A stretch of 64,000 bases of DNA, taken from assembly GCF_037975245.1 (NCBI RefSeq), contig NC_092567.1:663501-727500 (forward strand), written 5' to 3'. Source of the stretch: Apostichopus japonicus (taxonomy: Eukaryota > Echinodermata > Holothuroidea > Aspidochirotida > Stichopodidae). Shown here in pieces: positions 23,671 to 37,606 of this stretch (positions are counted from its first letter, which is position 1; every line of letters starts with the position of its first letter). The notes under the pieces were generated by a model, which did not search any database, was not told the origin of the DNA, and saw only the letters and a program-made list of their open reading frames with translations. The translations under genes and the position numbers were made by a program.

Positions 23671-24351
23671 AAAGTATTAAAGAGAAAGAACTGGAAGGAA
23701 ATATAAATATTTTAAAGGGGAAAACTTTAGACAGAAAGAAAGGAGACAAAGTGAGAGAGGTTTTCTAATGTTAAAACGTTACACAATTATTATTAAATAT
23801 CCATGTGTCCATAAACATACGGAACTGACTGTATACCGAGTAAAACAAATCTTAGGATGCCGAGTACGAAAATAACTTTAGATATGAATCCGTAGGTAAG
23901 TTCTATTACATTTGTTTTCCGGTCAATACATTATGTACATGGTTGCATTTTATAAACATCAATTTGCTCCAGATTCCCACCCTTTGTAATGTTCGTGGAC
24001 AACAATGAAGTTCTTATTCCTGTGAAATTGATGAAATACAGTTAAAGTTATTATTTTTAAAAGGTAATGATGATAAGAAACGATTCTTATAAGTGGAGGG
24101 GTGTACCCCTTCCCATTAAGATTTTTTTGAAGTAAAGGAATGCCTAGATGCAAAATGGTGCTATATTTTTCAATTTTGTAGGTTAAAATAAGCCTTTAAA
24201 AAAGTTACAACAATAATTTCCAGAAGCAACACTTGAATAAACTAAGGAAAGTGAAAAAAGTAAACAAAAATAGGCAAAAATATTTTTAGACTTGGATTTT
24301 AGTTAGTTTTCAAACATTTTGTGACTTCATGCTTGAAAAAATTGAAAACAC

Positions 24352-24726
24352 CTAAATAAAATCCACTAAAACATAGATGTTTACGAACAAGTCATGTCTA
24401 CGAGAGTAGGAGCCTACGTAGTTCGCTGCTTCTGGCAGCCACACCATCAATGGTATTTTTAGTTTCAAGTTTGGCCAAATCCTCTTTTCCACAGTCATCA
24501 ACAAGAACGCCTTAAGATGTTCTTGTGTCATTGTACTTCTCAAACGGTTTTTGATTCTCTTCAAGGCAGAGAAAGAACGTTCACATGCCACTTGTGACAC
24601 AGGTAGCGTTACCAGCAGCTTGTAGGCAAGCCCAATGATTTTGTAAGCATCGGTGAAAAGGTTCAACTTGAGGAGCACCTTGTTACAGCAGAGATCGAGG
24701 ACAGTCTTTACATGACTGATTCCCAC
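24352..24726 (-). pseudogene. hAT-type transposase C-terminal dimerisation fragment
   Basis: About 124 codons containing LLVTLPVSQVACERSFSALK, then RIKNRLRSTMTQEHLKAFLL. This is the hAT family C-terminal dimerisation motif, in which the SERxFS core (here CERSFS) is typical. No DDE catalytic region, BED zinc finger or terminal repeat is visible nearby, so this is a remnant of a hAT transposon or of a domesticated ZMYM/THAP12-like relative. It lies just beyond the 3' end of the LRR receptor gene, same strand. Confidence 0.8.
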
Positions 24727-24958
24727 AGTAAGAAATATATTTCTACACAGCCCGTCTGTATTCTATTAACTCCTTTGAAAATGGGTTGTAAATTTTACCA
24801 GGTTCCCCAGCCCACCGGCCCATCGGGCCACCAGCCCACCGGGCATTGCCCAAATGCCCGTGTGGCCAGTCCGCTACTGCTTTCCACAGTATTCACCATA
24901 GTACCTGCCAGAACGTCGACTCGTCCGTATCATAGCATCTGTCATAGCCTACCTTCAA

Positions 24959-24964
24959 TTTATT
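24959..24964 (-). terminator. Polyadenylation signal of the LRR receptor gene
   Basis: AATAAA on the minus strand, about 115 nt after the stop codon at 25077-25079; a normal distance for a short 3' UTR. Confidence 0.6.
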
Positions 24965-25076
24965 GAATATCCGTACGAACAAATATGTACAACGTTTCTG
25001 AAATGCCTTGAGTTTGACGATGTTACAAACACGGAGGAAAGAAATCAAATGGACAAGCTACATAACGATATTGCTA

Positions 25077-25165
25077 TCAAGTGATGAGAGGTCGGATCTC
25101 CTCCTGAGTAAGTTCTTCTTCTCGTGAGATGTTCCTGAACGCGTTTCTTCCTCTTTTCAAACAGT
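25077..25165 (-). CDS. LRR receptor exon 19: cytoplasmic tail and stop
   Basis: Residues 1031-1059: CLKRGRNAFRNISREEEL then TQEEIRPLIT and TGA. Charged tail, presumably cytoplasmic. Acceptor GTAAAG is weak; the exon is supported by phase, by stop position and by the following AATAAA. Confidence 0.7.
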
Positions 25166-28100
25166 CTTTACAGCACAAAAATCTACCCAACTTTATAAAG
25201 GTCGCAACTATAAGAAATAGAAATATTCTATATTACTGGTTTGTCTAGGTTGTAATAACAGAAAATATAGCAGTATCATTGAAGTAATTTTGTTACAAGT
25301 CATTCAGGGACAACATAATAATACGAACTATTCAAGAGAGACATACATCCTCGCTAATCCATGGAAGAATGTCCATCGCTGCTAGTCTATGGAAGAATGT
25401 CCACTCTTTGAATAGGGAGAAGCTGTTTATTCTTGGATTTTACTGTTCAACTTTCCAAAAGTACCATTTCAAACAACTATGGTATCTTGGTAAAATAAAT
25501 ATGGCTCTATATTCACATGCTTTGACTTACCTAGTGCAATGAAAATGACACTAGTGTTTAGAATCACCAGAAATGTGACAAGAATATCAGCTTGGATGTC
25601 TCCACTGAAAGATTCAGGAGCCGGAACTGCTGCTACAAGCATATTGAAGAAGATAGTCCAAAGAGCCGCCAACTGCAAAGTGGCATGAAAATAATACGTT
25701 TGTGGTGTGACAATGAGGTAATAAATTCTTCAATGCACATTAATCGAGCAAAGTCAAATATTTATGGCTTGGGTAAACTCGCGAAATGTTTTGGCAGACA
25801 ATGATTCAGCATAAAATATGCGCCAACGTTTAAAGACTATTTTAACTCCCTTATCTCCGCCTAGCAAGACAAAACCATGCTCTGACTGGACGGAAGAACA
25901 ACATTAATAATAAATAGTTGCATATGCATTCAAATATGATAAAATAGAATTAATCTCGTGTAATCAGTCCAATTCAAAAGTAAAGAACAAACTAAAAAAG
26001 TCCCTTCTCTACTCCAAAAGTTGTAAAAAGGCGTATTTGACTCTGCAATACCTTTTCTAAACTAGAGCGAACTCACCTGCAAGTAATACTCCATCCTATC
26101 TTTCATGGGCTTGAAGGAAATATGTAAACTCAAGAAGACGACGGCCAATGTCAACGTAATTGTGATAGAAAAATAACTATTCCATCCAAACAAAACGATT
26201 ACGAAGGTCTGTGAAACTTTACGAATAAGTTCAATGATTTCCCAGTACCAAAACTTAGGATGGTAATTTTCATTCAGAAACCTCAAGCACTTTGGCGAGT
26301 TGTCTTCGACAGATTCTTCAAGCTCTCTGACATCTTGTCGGGAATATTTCCACAGAAGAAAACATAACACTGCTGGAAGTGCAACGACATAAACAGATGA
26401 GCAGTAGGAGGCGATTTGGAAACGATGATGTATGGTAGTGTTACAGCTTATAGAGTAGTCAGATCGTAGGAGACTAATCTCGTGAACATCAAACTCATCA
26501 AGAGAATAGGTGTCGCAAGTAGGGCCGTACAATGCAAAGGTAACGTTGCATGTAGAAGTGTAAGTGACAAATAGTATCAGTACTAGCAAGGTGAGAATAT
26601 TACTTTGGTACCGTTGTAAACGTGAATTAATATCATCAACGTTTGCAGGTTTTCTCTTTTCTGACACTCTTGCATGAAGGTTAACCGCAGCAATAAGGAG
26701 AATGGCACAAAGCATTACAAAGTACGGGAACACGCTGCCGAGAGTAAACGCCGTGTACGGTGTTAATTCAAACGTAGGCCAGAAACATTTAGGCTTAATA
26801 ATTATACTTGAAATGTTAAACTGTAACAAATCAAGCCACGCAGTAATGTTTCTGAATATCTGAGGCCAAAATATTACGTCAATAGTTTCCCAAAACTCTC
26901 CCATAACTTGATAAAATCCGAGAACTATTTTTCCTAAGGCCAACATACTGTCAAACACTGATCGTGCCTGCTCGCTTTGTTCTCGATAATATTTAAATAG
27001 GAAGAAAAGGAAAAGTACCAAAGCAATAGTAATGATAGAAAGTTCCAACATGAATGATCTTAACTTCGGACAATGACGACAATATCCAAATATAGGAAAG
27101 AAGTTTTTATCACAAGTTGTGCACATCCAACCAGTGTAACCTTGAGCACAATTTCCCGCAATTTGGTCTACGTCATTATCGCATCTACCAGTCTTCAAAC
27201 ATTTGTGAGCTTTCGGAAGAGATCCATTAACTCTGGTTGCTGTCTCTTCGTAAGACTCATTAAATGTCAGTAAGTTTTCGACAAATCGTTTGTATCCTTC
27301 AATATCTGCGTAACTCCAGTTCCAGTAGTAGTCTTTTCTTATAGTCATGTAATCATCCTTGCACTGTACACCTTCTTGTGAACAAAACTCACATTTATCA
27401 AACCGATCACGTCTGAAATAGTTTTCTAGACAAAAACAAGCTCGAAATCCTGCCGACGCATCTTTGTTTGTTCCAGTGGGACAAACAAGGCAGCTCAACG
27501 GGCTTTGCCCTGCACCTTCCTTTACAAATGTGCCGGGATTGCAGATTTTGCATTTTATGGATGTACTGTTTGGTGAGAACTGGCCTACTTGATCTTGGTA
27601 GAAGCCACCTGATGAAAGAAATGCCAATAAAATGTTGACATGATATTTGCAGGTCCTAGAATTTAACATGTGTCAATTGTTTTAAAATACTATTTTTTGT
27701 TTTGTTATAATTAAATTTGATATTTTGAATCCAACTGTCTCATCACTTCCCAATCATTTGATAGGACTGTCATACTATCTCAGAATCAAAGTTAAATTTA
27801 CGGATACCAAAGTACTTGAATAAATCTAAACGTCGCTACCTTTTGGACAGGCATGACAACGGCTTTCCCATCCTAGAAGTTTTCCGTACGTCCCAGTTGG
27901 ACAGGATGTGCAAGTTAGGAATCTCTCAATCTGGGTGTCAGAACATTCGAAGCCTCGGTTCGCGAACCATAAGGAAGCCTCAGAGCGTACATTCAATACC
28001 ATTGGAGTCGACGGTGGCTGACAAGTTCTATAATAACATTAAAAAAACAGGTTAATTCATGTATGTATGTTGTGATATAACTACAGGCAGGCAATGGTAC

Positions 28101-31100
28101 TGTCTTGGTTGACGTGATATTCCAACAAGGTATAACAATACTCACATGTCTTTATTTCTGTTTTTTTATTTTAATACGTATCATTTATTTCAATATCGTT
28201 TCTTTTGGCTGGTCTACCTATAGGTCTCAATAACATCGGCTGCGACTTGGTGTACCTACATATAACACATGTTATAGTCATGATCGGATGGTTGTTAACA
28301 GTAAGCAATATATCATAGAAAAACAAGTATCTTATCTATAAGTTACATCCATCTTTGCTACACAATAGGTAAACGCGTTGGCAAAACACGCAACGTTATA
28401 GATTATCTGTATTATTAAAGTCAGACGTCCTTGGATATTTTTTGTCGTGATGTGAGTCGATTTATGACCAACTAGTTGTAATACATATGCAACAATTGAC
28501 AAGAGGAGTGAAGCCCCGCATCACTTCCTTGTAAGAGTTCAACGTTTAGGTGCAAACAAGGTTATCCTCCACGACCAAATGCTAATATACTTCAACCATA
28601 GTTGGTGTATACCTGTGTATGGGACGCTGTGTCTCGTTGAGAAATGCTACCCTGTGATCGACGATGAAAGGGTCAAACAACAACATTTTAAAAGTAGGTT
28701 ACTGTAACTATGTCTTGAATAACCAACTGTATACAGACGATATTGCAGGACCCTGCTGTGCCAAATTTTAGAAATGTTTTGCCCTCCTGTCCTCAATATA
28801 TTTTTAAGCTACACACTATGAAATTGACAACGTTGGCTGATGGAAGACTTTGAAAGGATAGAGAAAATGTCCATAGCCATTAATCCATTAAGCCATAGAA
28901 TGAATCAGAAAGTGGCTTAAAAACTGTATGGTATATTCAATGTTTTTCAATTAAGCATTTCAAGAAGATTGTGAAATACTTTGTCTTATTTGGCGCAGGC
29001 AAATCAGTACACATTCAGTACATTTCAGTGTATTATGTGAATCGAAATAAAAGACTTACGCTTTCAGATTCTTCTTGATTGTTGGTAATGTAAGTGTTTC
29101 ACAAGATAGACTTCTACAGTTTATGAAAGAAGTTGTGGAAAGGATTATTCGATTATCGCAATTATCTTTTGAATCATATGAAACTCATTAAGTAGTATAT
29201 CGTATGAAACAGTATACCATATGTTGCGTTAAATATGTATAAACGAAATAGCTGTTACCAATTCATTTAGCTCTAATGAGTATTTTGGCACGCTAGTGGG
29301 GTAATTTCCATTATAGCTTTATGCAAAATAATAATAACGAAGATTTAAAACTTCTATGTCGTTTGCTACCTTAATAAAAAATTATCTATAAAAATCACAA
29401 TTTTCTCACATTTGTTTATGTTCGATTAGTTAAATATCGATGTAAAACCTGTTTGGACTACTCAATATGTCTCTTACTAATTAAAACAGGTTACATATTA
29501 CACATCAAAATGTAATTCAAATCTACTCATTGTATAATATCATAGAAATTGAAAAGAAAACATAAGCAAAATCCAAATTTCATGTATTTCATAGGCTTGA
29601 TTGAAGGAAATTCATAATTTCATAGAAACTATACTTACATGACACCTTCATCAACGATTTCATCAAGAACTGCTGAAGATAATTGACGTATTGGATTATC
29701 TTGCAAAAGTCTGGAAAGAAAATCAGATGCTGCTATAATTTTACAACAAAATATGGAGTTTGGGTTCATACTTAGCGTTTGTGTGAGTTATTGTTCCATA
29801 AAGATGGTGCTGACAATTAACTTTATCAGTCTAACTTAACGCACCTTCATTAATACCTTTGTTGTTTGTATACAGCTTTATCTGACCAAGGGCATGAGGG
29901 AGAGGCGTTTCTAGGATGTGATTATACTAGCCAATTATTTCATATATTGTTTGTAATGACCAAAGTAAACATCTAACTCTACCTAATATCTTGCATCAAT
30001 TTTTAGCCAGTACATACTAAAGATGATTGCAGTCTACATTATTGATTCACAAGTCGCAAGTGACAGTGTACGACGCGTACTAGAAGTTGTTAATATTGAA
30101 TATGAGCACATAATCATTTTTGGGTGTAAGAACATACAAGTAATAACGATTGATAAAGTATCAGATATAGGCTGCAGAAAGTCTCTTCTCTGAGTGAAAT
30201 AGTTATCAGCATGCGCCAGAATTGCGACTTATCATATTACATAATTTAATTTTAAGGAAAAATACATCGACGAGTACATGCAGAGGTGTGATAATAAGTT
30301 AAATCTTGAACTGCACTTTTCTTTTGAAAAAGTAACGATTTTCTGAAATCATGAAATAAAATATGCTGTATTAATAATGCAACAATATGCCTTTAATCAT
30401 ACTTGGTGACAAGAAAAGTCCTTATACTTACACTTCTTTTAATGTTAAGTTTTCTTGAGTATTACCAAACAATGGTTCAGTCAGTCTTTCTACTTTGTTC
30501 TGAAATAGATATCTGAAAATGTGGACATGTCAGTGCATCAAATACGGTACGTTTATGTATCAATGTTATCGAATCAAAATGGACAAGTTAGAATAACCAT
30601 AACATCACAACAACAAAATTTACTGTTTACAATTAGCTTACTTCAAACATTACTTTGCTAATATCAGCTGGATTATTCTCAGTTTGTGTGTTGGTTTCTT
30701 TGTGTCCTTGATGGTTCGTTTTTGTCTGTTGTTATATGTTTAAGAAATTATTGGTAACCAACCCTAGATTCATAACGTGATTGGGAGTGCTACAGAAGCC
30801 AAAACACATTAATTAAAGTCTGGATCAAAGCAAAAACATACATATACTAAACAAATTTGGCAAAATTTGCATTCAATTTGCATTCAATTTGCAAAAAAAG
30901 GTGTGATGCCATAGTGGCAACCTTTCCAATTTATGGGAAATTAAGTGCAAACAAAGTATTTGTTTGTCAGTATACTTCAAGTTCACTTTTGGGACAATCT
31001 TTGAAAATTCAATTACCAAAACCTCGCAATAGCCATGAAGGAATTGCAAGCAAATGTCATCAGGATGCTTAGAAAGAATTCTTCTCTCAGCAGTCACAAA

Positions 31101-34100
31101 TAAATGTTCCTCTGTATTATCCTGTTAAATACCAATTAATCATTCTGTATATTTGTGTATTATTAAGTTAAATATTTTGTAAATATGTTGCATCTTTGTT
31201 GATATGACTTTTATTTGCTTTATTTCATTAATAAACATCTATAGGAACAAGCTATGGAACACTTCGTCACTGATTCGTTAAGTTACCTTCAGTCTTCTGC
31301 TACAGTTACATGATGTTATTAGGGTTATTGATACTTTTACACTTTTGTATAGAGCATAACAGTTACTTACAGACGTATCAATGTTGTGCCTGCAAGTAGA
31401 GATCCTGGCAGCGTTTTCAAGTTATTACCATTGAGATATCTGTTCAATTATTGTGTTCAGGAAAAATATATTATACAGGTTATATGAAAAAGACCTGAGC
31501 TTAAGCAAAGCTTGATTCACTTTAAGCTACTTGTCGATTTGAAGCGTAAGCTTTTCGTCCACCATCTACTTGAGGACATACAATACACAATCAGTTCAAT
31601 TCAACTCACCGGAGTATACACCACACATACTAAGCTCACCGGCATTTTTTTTAACGAATTTATACAAACCAATAAACTGCCTATAGTACTCCGCCCATCG
31701 TTTCTCACGTAATTGTTCTTTCATGTTTAGTTCGGATGATAAAACTATTTCATATCGCCCAAAATAGAGCTATCAGCTGGTTATCAGAATAAAGCATGTT
31801 TGTGCTGTGATTAATATTGTCATGAGCATGCATACTGTGTGTGACCTTCCTCATTATGAATTCTAATGTACCAAGTTATAGTTATTCTTCTTTTATTCTC
31901 ACCGAATATTAAAGACTCACTTTCTCGTGGCACATGTACGACAGATACATGTTCCGTCCAAGAGGTATTCTTTTCGACTGGGACTTTCATTTCAACAAAA
32001 ACAAGCACCCATTAATTCCATATTAAATTTCATATAAGAATAACGAGAAACGAATCATCGTTGTTAATATTTGAAAGGTATCATATTATCACATTCACAT
32101 GATATTCATAAGTCTTCAAAATGTGATGTCTGCAATTTAGTTTGCTACAACGAAGATTTTACCCATACACAGTGTCCACATTTTACCACTTAAAGTGAAA
32201 ATTGAGCTCTTAACTATGTACATATACAATCTTTAGACTCACAGATTTTGAAGATAGTGAAGATTGTCGAACAGGCCCTTCGGTAAAGTGTTTAGTTTAT
32301 TTCCGCATAAAAGCAGTGACGTCATTAAATGACCATTGGGATTTGTTGAGAAAAGTCCTTTAGGAATTTCTTCCAAATCGTTGTTGCCAAGGTCTCTGAA
32401 ATTACAAAGATGTAATTTTGCTTTCATATGAGAGTTACCATGTCCATTGTTGTTGTAGACATTTGGTACAAGCTTCCATCGCATCACGAATACTTCATTA
32501 ATGATAACATGATTCAGAAATAACCGTACAACACTCAAACGTCATCGTGTGTGGCTGTTATATGTTTAATTGTGTAGCGACCTCTATTTTATGAGTTGTA
32601 TGTAAATTAGTTATCCAGCTTACACTGGCTTAAACTGGTTCTAACTGGCTCTTGTCTACTGTACTAGCTATAGTAATCGTGTGTGGCATTTACCTATTTT
32701 GGGTTTTGGGTACGGATCGCGTACTGGTCTAAACTGGACGTCTGGCCGTAACTGTGGCATTAACCTATTTGCGAAAGGAATATATTTACGCCTTCAGGAG
32801 TAAGAACTAAGTATACGTCGTTTTGTAACTGTTAGGTATGTTCCTCGTTGGCCAAATACATATATGTGTTTGGTGTCTTAAATAAGCCGGGATATTATGA
32901 ATTTTACTTTGATTCTTGGACCATGTTCGACCAGTTCCCGCTATCGTACTTTGGTTAAAGTGTATTTTCCATTGTATTATTTTGTCTATTTGTGGTGCAG
33001 ATTCATTGAACTACTGAGCACTAAACATGCATTAATGGAATCAACTTTACAAGAGACGAAATTTTGGTCTGCATTATAAGGAAGGTACATCTTAATTTGC
33101 AAATATATTAGGATGTTGAAAATAAGTTTCTCTGTCATTTTGCCTACATCCCTGTATTTGTTAGTCACACTGGTTTCCTAGCATTAACTTCAGTTTGGAA
33201 TCAATGTTGTGACGTATTTGTAGCCTACTACGAAAACCACAAAATAGTACATAATATAAGGAAGAAATATAAAATGGTCTTCCAAGTTAATATACTTATA
33301 AAACTTACAAAAAAGAATTGATGCTAGTGTTTTCAAATAATCCTTCAGGTATCGTCTTCATCTTGATGAACGACATAAATCTATAAAGTAGATTAGACGA
33401 CAGATATATGACTTTTCTGAAATGAAGAACTTATTGATGATAATAAGAAACGTCGGAGGTCTCAATAAGACTCAGATTATATTTAATTAATGGATGATCG
33501 TGATTATAACCAACCTTTTATTTTTGTCGATAGTGCTGTGGAAGTAGTTTGAGTGACTGGTGATGACTATTTCAGCTGGTGTGATATTGCTAGATAGCAA
33601 AATATTTATCGTCTAAAAACAGCAGACTAACTGATAACAAATTATATGGAAATTATAGAAAAACTTTTAATTATGGAATTGACCATTCATTTCTTAATGA
33701 TGAAACGAAACACAAAGACATAACTTACAACATACGAAACATACGTTGATTGCCGAAAAACATTTCCGGAATTTCAGTAAGACCATTCCAGGATATGTCC
33801 CTGTTGATTATTAAATAAACAAAGTGCATCTTAGACAGTCCTAAGTGTAAATATTCAGAAAGGTTCTGCAATCGAAGTTACTTAGATGTGAAAACTTCCA
33901 AACTTTCAAGCAAACTTGTGCAATATGTACTTTTTTGTGTCTTATTTATTGGTTTCCTTAGTATTTACCACTGAAAGTGCCATTTTTCGTCTATAGGGCC
34001 CCATTGGTAATGGCCGACGTTCTGTCAACCTAATGGGTTTAGCTCCTGTTACTCTTTTTGTTCTTTTCATTTCCGTCCTATTTGTCTATTATGTCTTTGT

Positions 34101-37100
34101 AATATTTTTGTATTTTGAACAATATGAGTGCGAATAATACAAACAAACAAACAAAAGCAGAACTGTACATTGGCGTATGCGTACAAAGATCGTCGTGTTA
34201 CTTAATTTAGGCTAGGCCTATTATGACCGGAAACGACCTACAACACTGCAAATGTGAGGTTATTATGGTCTCTTGATGAAATATGAGTGCGAATAATACA
34301 AACAAACAAACAAAAGCAGAACTGTACATTGGCGTATGCGTACAAAGATCGTCGTGTTATTTCATTTAGGCTAGGCCTATTATGACCGCAAACGATCTAC
34401 AATACTGCAAATGTGAGGTTATTATGGTCTCTTGATGAAATATGAGTGCGAATAATACAAACAAACAAACAAAAGCAGAACTGTACATTGGCGTATGCGT
34501 ACAAAGATCGTCGTGTTATTTCATTTAGGCTAGGCCTATTATGACCGGAAACGATCTACAATACTGCAAATGTGAGGTTATTATGGTCTCTTGATGAAAT
34601 ATGAGTGCGAATAATACAAACAAACAAACAAAAGCAGAACTGTACATTGGCGTATGCGTACAAAGATCGTCGTGTTATTTCATTTAGGCTAGGCCTATTA
34701 TGACCGCAAACGATCTACAATACTGCAAATGTGAGGTTATTATGGTCTCTTGATGAAATATGAGTGCGAATAATACAAACAAACAAACAAAAGCAAACCT
34801 GTACATTGGCGTATGCGTACAAAGATCGTCGTGTTATTTCATTTAGGCTAGGCCTATTATGACCGCAAACGATCTACAATACTGCAAATGTGAGGTTATT
34901 ATGGTCTCTTGATGAAATATGAGTGCGAATAATACAAACAAACAAACAAAAGCAGAACTGTACATTGGCGTATGCGTACAAAGATCGTCGTGTTATTTCA
35001 TTTAGGCTAGGCCTATTATGACCGCAAACGATCTACAATACTGCAAATGTGAGGTTATTATGGTCTCTTGATGAAATATGAGTGCGAATAATACAAACAA
35101 ACAAAAGCAGAACTGTACATTGGCGTATGCGTACAAAGATCGTCGTGTTACTTAATTTAGGCTAGGCCTATTATGACCGGAAACGATCTACAATACTGCA
35201 AATGTGAGGTTATGATGGTCTCTTGATGAAATATGAGTGCGAATAATACAAACAAACAAACAAAAGCAGAACTGTACATTGGCGTATGCGTACAAAGATC
35301 GTCGTGTTATTTCATTTAGGCTAGGCCTATTATGACCGGAAACGACCTACAATACTGCAAATGTGAGGTTATTATGGTCTCTTGATGAAATATGAGTGCG
35401 AATAATACAAACAAACAAACAAAAGCAGAACTGTACATTGGCGTATGCGTACAAAGATCGTCGTGTTATTTCATTTAGGCTAGGCCTATTATGACCGGAA
35501 ACGATCTACAATACTGCAAATGTGAGGTTATTATGGTCTCTTGATGAAATATGAGTGCGAATAATACAAACAAACAAACAAAAGCAGAACTGTACATTGG
35601 CGTATGCGTACAAAGATCGTCGTGTTATTTCATTCAGGCTAGGCCTATTATGACCGGAAACGATCTACAGTACTGCAAATGTGAGGTTATTGTGGTCTCT
35701 TGATGAAATATGTTGTAAATATTATATATATATTTCAACATTGTGGTAAACCAAATATTCATAACTGAATAAATGAAGTGGAATTACCTACAACATCTCA
35801 TACAAGAGGCGTACCGTAAATCGGAGTAGTTTCTGAAGTTACTAACATATACGCAGTACCATATTAAGGACAGAGAGATATAGATATTGATATATAAAGT
35901 CAGATATTTAATAGAGCCGAAAACATGAATTAGACGTTTATAGATGCAAACATGCTCATCCTCGCAACATAGGAAGTAGACTATAAATGCTAACTCTTGT
36001 GTATAAGTAAATTTACAATCGGTTCTGTGGTAGCCCGTGAAAGTAGTAACTTAAGGCGATACACCGTTGTATTTAATCAGTGAATGTTTCCCTAAATATA
36101 ACAATAAATGAATAATATATCAAATCAGGGTCATTCAGTTTAATAATTGACGTAGGTAACAAAATCAGCATTATTTTTACAAGAAATTTTAAATATCGCA
36201 ATGCATTTTGGCAAGTGGTTTGTGAGTCATAATGCAAAGGATATGTATTGCCGTGTTTACTTACAACCTTTCAAGTTTCGTGCAATTCCGTAGAAGAGTT
36301 GGAGGTAAAGCCAGTATGTTGTTCGACCCCAATTTCCTAAATGAGAAAATATATATAATATGGCCTGTTTTAATCTTTTGAGAGTTGATTTGCGTTGTGT
36401 TTTCACAGATAATACCCGTGATGTTTCTCAACTAATTTCTACAAACTGTTGTCTTCCAATTAAATATGAGTAAAGTACATATAATTTATAGTTACTTAAT
36501 AGGGTTAGAGAAGGGGAGAAGGTCGATACATGATATACACAGTAGAAAGTATATTAGAAAATGACAGCATGGTTAATTAGTTTACCATTCGCAAGGTCCA
36601 GAATCTCGAGAAACCTGATATAGACCGGTCGGATATTTGATATTTAATTGGATGACTGTCACAACGTTTTCTATGTACGATGAGGCTTCCTACTTTAAAA
36701 TAATGACATGCCTTGGTATTTACGTAACTTAAATCGTAGGACTCTGTTAATTAAGTAAGGGTGATTGTTGTTATTTGTTTAAATGTGAAATCACCTCATT
36801 CTGCTTGCCCAGGTCCGCCACTTCTTATACATTTACTCATACCCTCTATAGGCCAAGAAGAGTGATTAACGTTAATTAAACGAACATTTCAACATAACAA
36901 AGATAACCCGAAGATTGTGTCAGTCAATTTTGTGGTTGTTAACTTATTCCATGATTTTGCTTTATTCTTATAGGCTATACTTACAAATTTCGAAGGTTGT
37001 TACACGCTCCTGATAGTGAGTCTTCAGACAAATACATCAAGTAGTTGTTTTGTAATCTCCTAAGAATAATAAAGAAAACAAAACTGGTAGTTGAAGTTAC

Positions 37101-37560
37101 TTTAGCATTCACGAAAAGTCCAACTTTTTGTTTTCTATTTCTTAATATTATTATTTTTTCTTCAAAAATATGTAGCATTCTTTGTATAGTTAGAACTATA
37201 TAATGACTTCAGAATAGTAATCACAAATGTATACGTACAATTCTCGCAGGGAACTTAGCCCGGCAAAGCTGTGCTTCCAGATTCTGTGCACGTTATTCGT
37301 AGCTAAACCACTATGAAAAGAGAAACATGAGAGCACTGTGTGTATTGTTAGATTGTCAGAATAGCATTAACACTCATACCACGCGCGTATTACGCCCTCA
37401 TTGACAATTATAGAAAGTCTATGATACGCCCTCTATTTGGGTCTGTGACCCGAAGGTCAGGATACCTGCGCTTGATGATTCCCCAAATGACGAAATCGGT
37501 CTTAAAGTTTTCTGGTGTGTTGATCTTTAATAAAAGTTTGATATATATATTATATATATG

Positions 37561-37606
<46 letters not shown>

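Larger units (their letters stand above)
17956..24350. other. Intergenic region, no supported gene
   Basis: Holds a poly-G tract (18717-18729), a poorly conserved duplicated segment (18895-19240 and 19690-19850), a near-palindrome at 19288-19313, a 56-bp duplication at 22356-22472, a (TG)n tract near 22857-22880 and a dispersed-repeat cluster at 22880-23670. Remaining open frames look like chance. Confidence 0.6.
28028..33308 (-). other. LRR receptor introns 11-15, no elements recognised
   Basis: Between the exons in this stretch I see AT-rich intron sequence without tandem arrays or recognisable transposons. Confidence 0.5.

Noticed and set aside
26062..27669. The long minus-strand open frame as a single-exon gene
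   Set aside because: Its first 20 codons and last few codons are intronic; acceptor at 27609 and donor at 26076 join it in frame to neighbouring exons that complete the protein.
34124..35713. 159-bp array as a centromeric satellite
   Set aside because: Only ten copies, within an intron of an apparently intact gene.
35788..35830. Possible broken LRR exon (LLYEML followed by GTAGGT, minus strand)
   Set aside because: Only the last few codons resemble an LRR exon end; no acceptor at the right distance. Exons 9 and 10 already join in phase.
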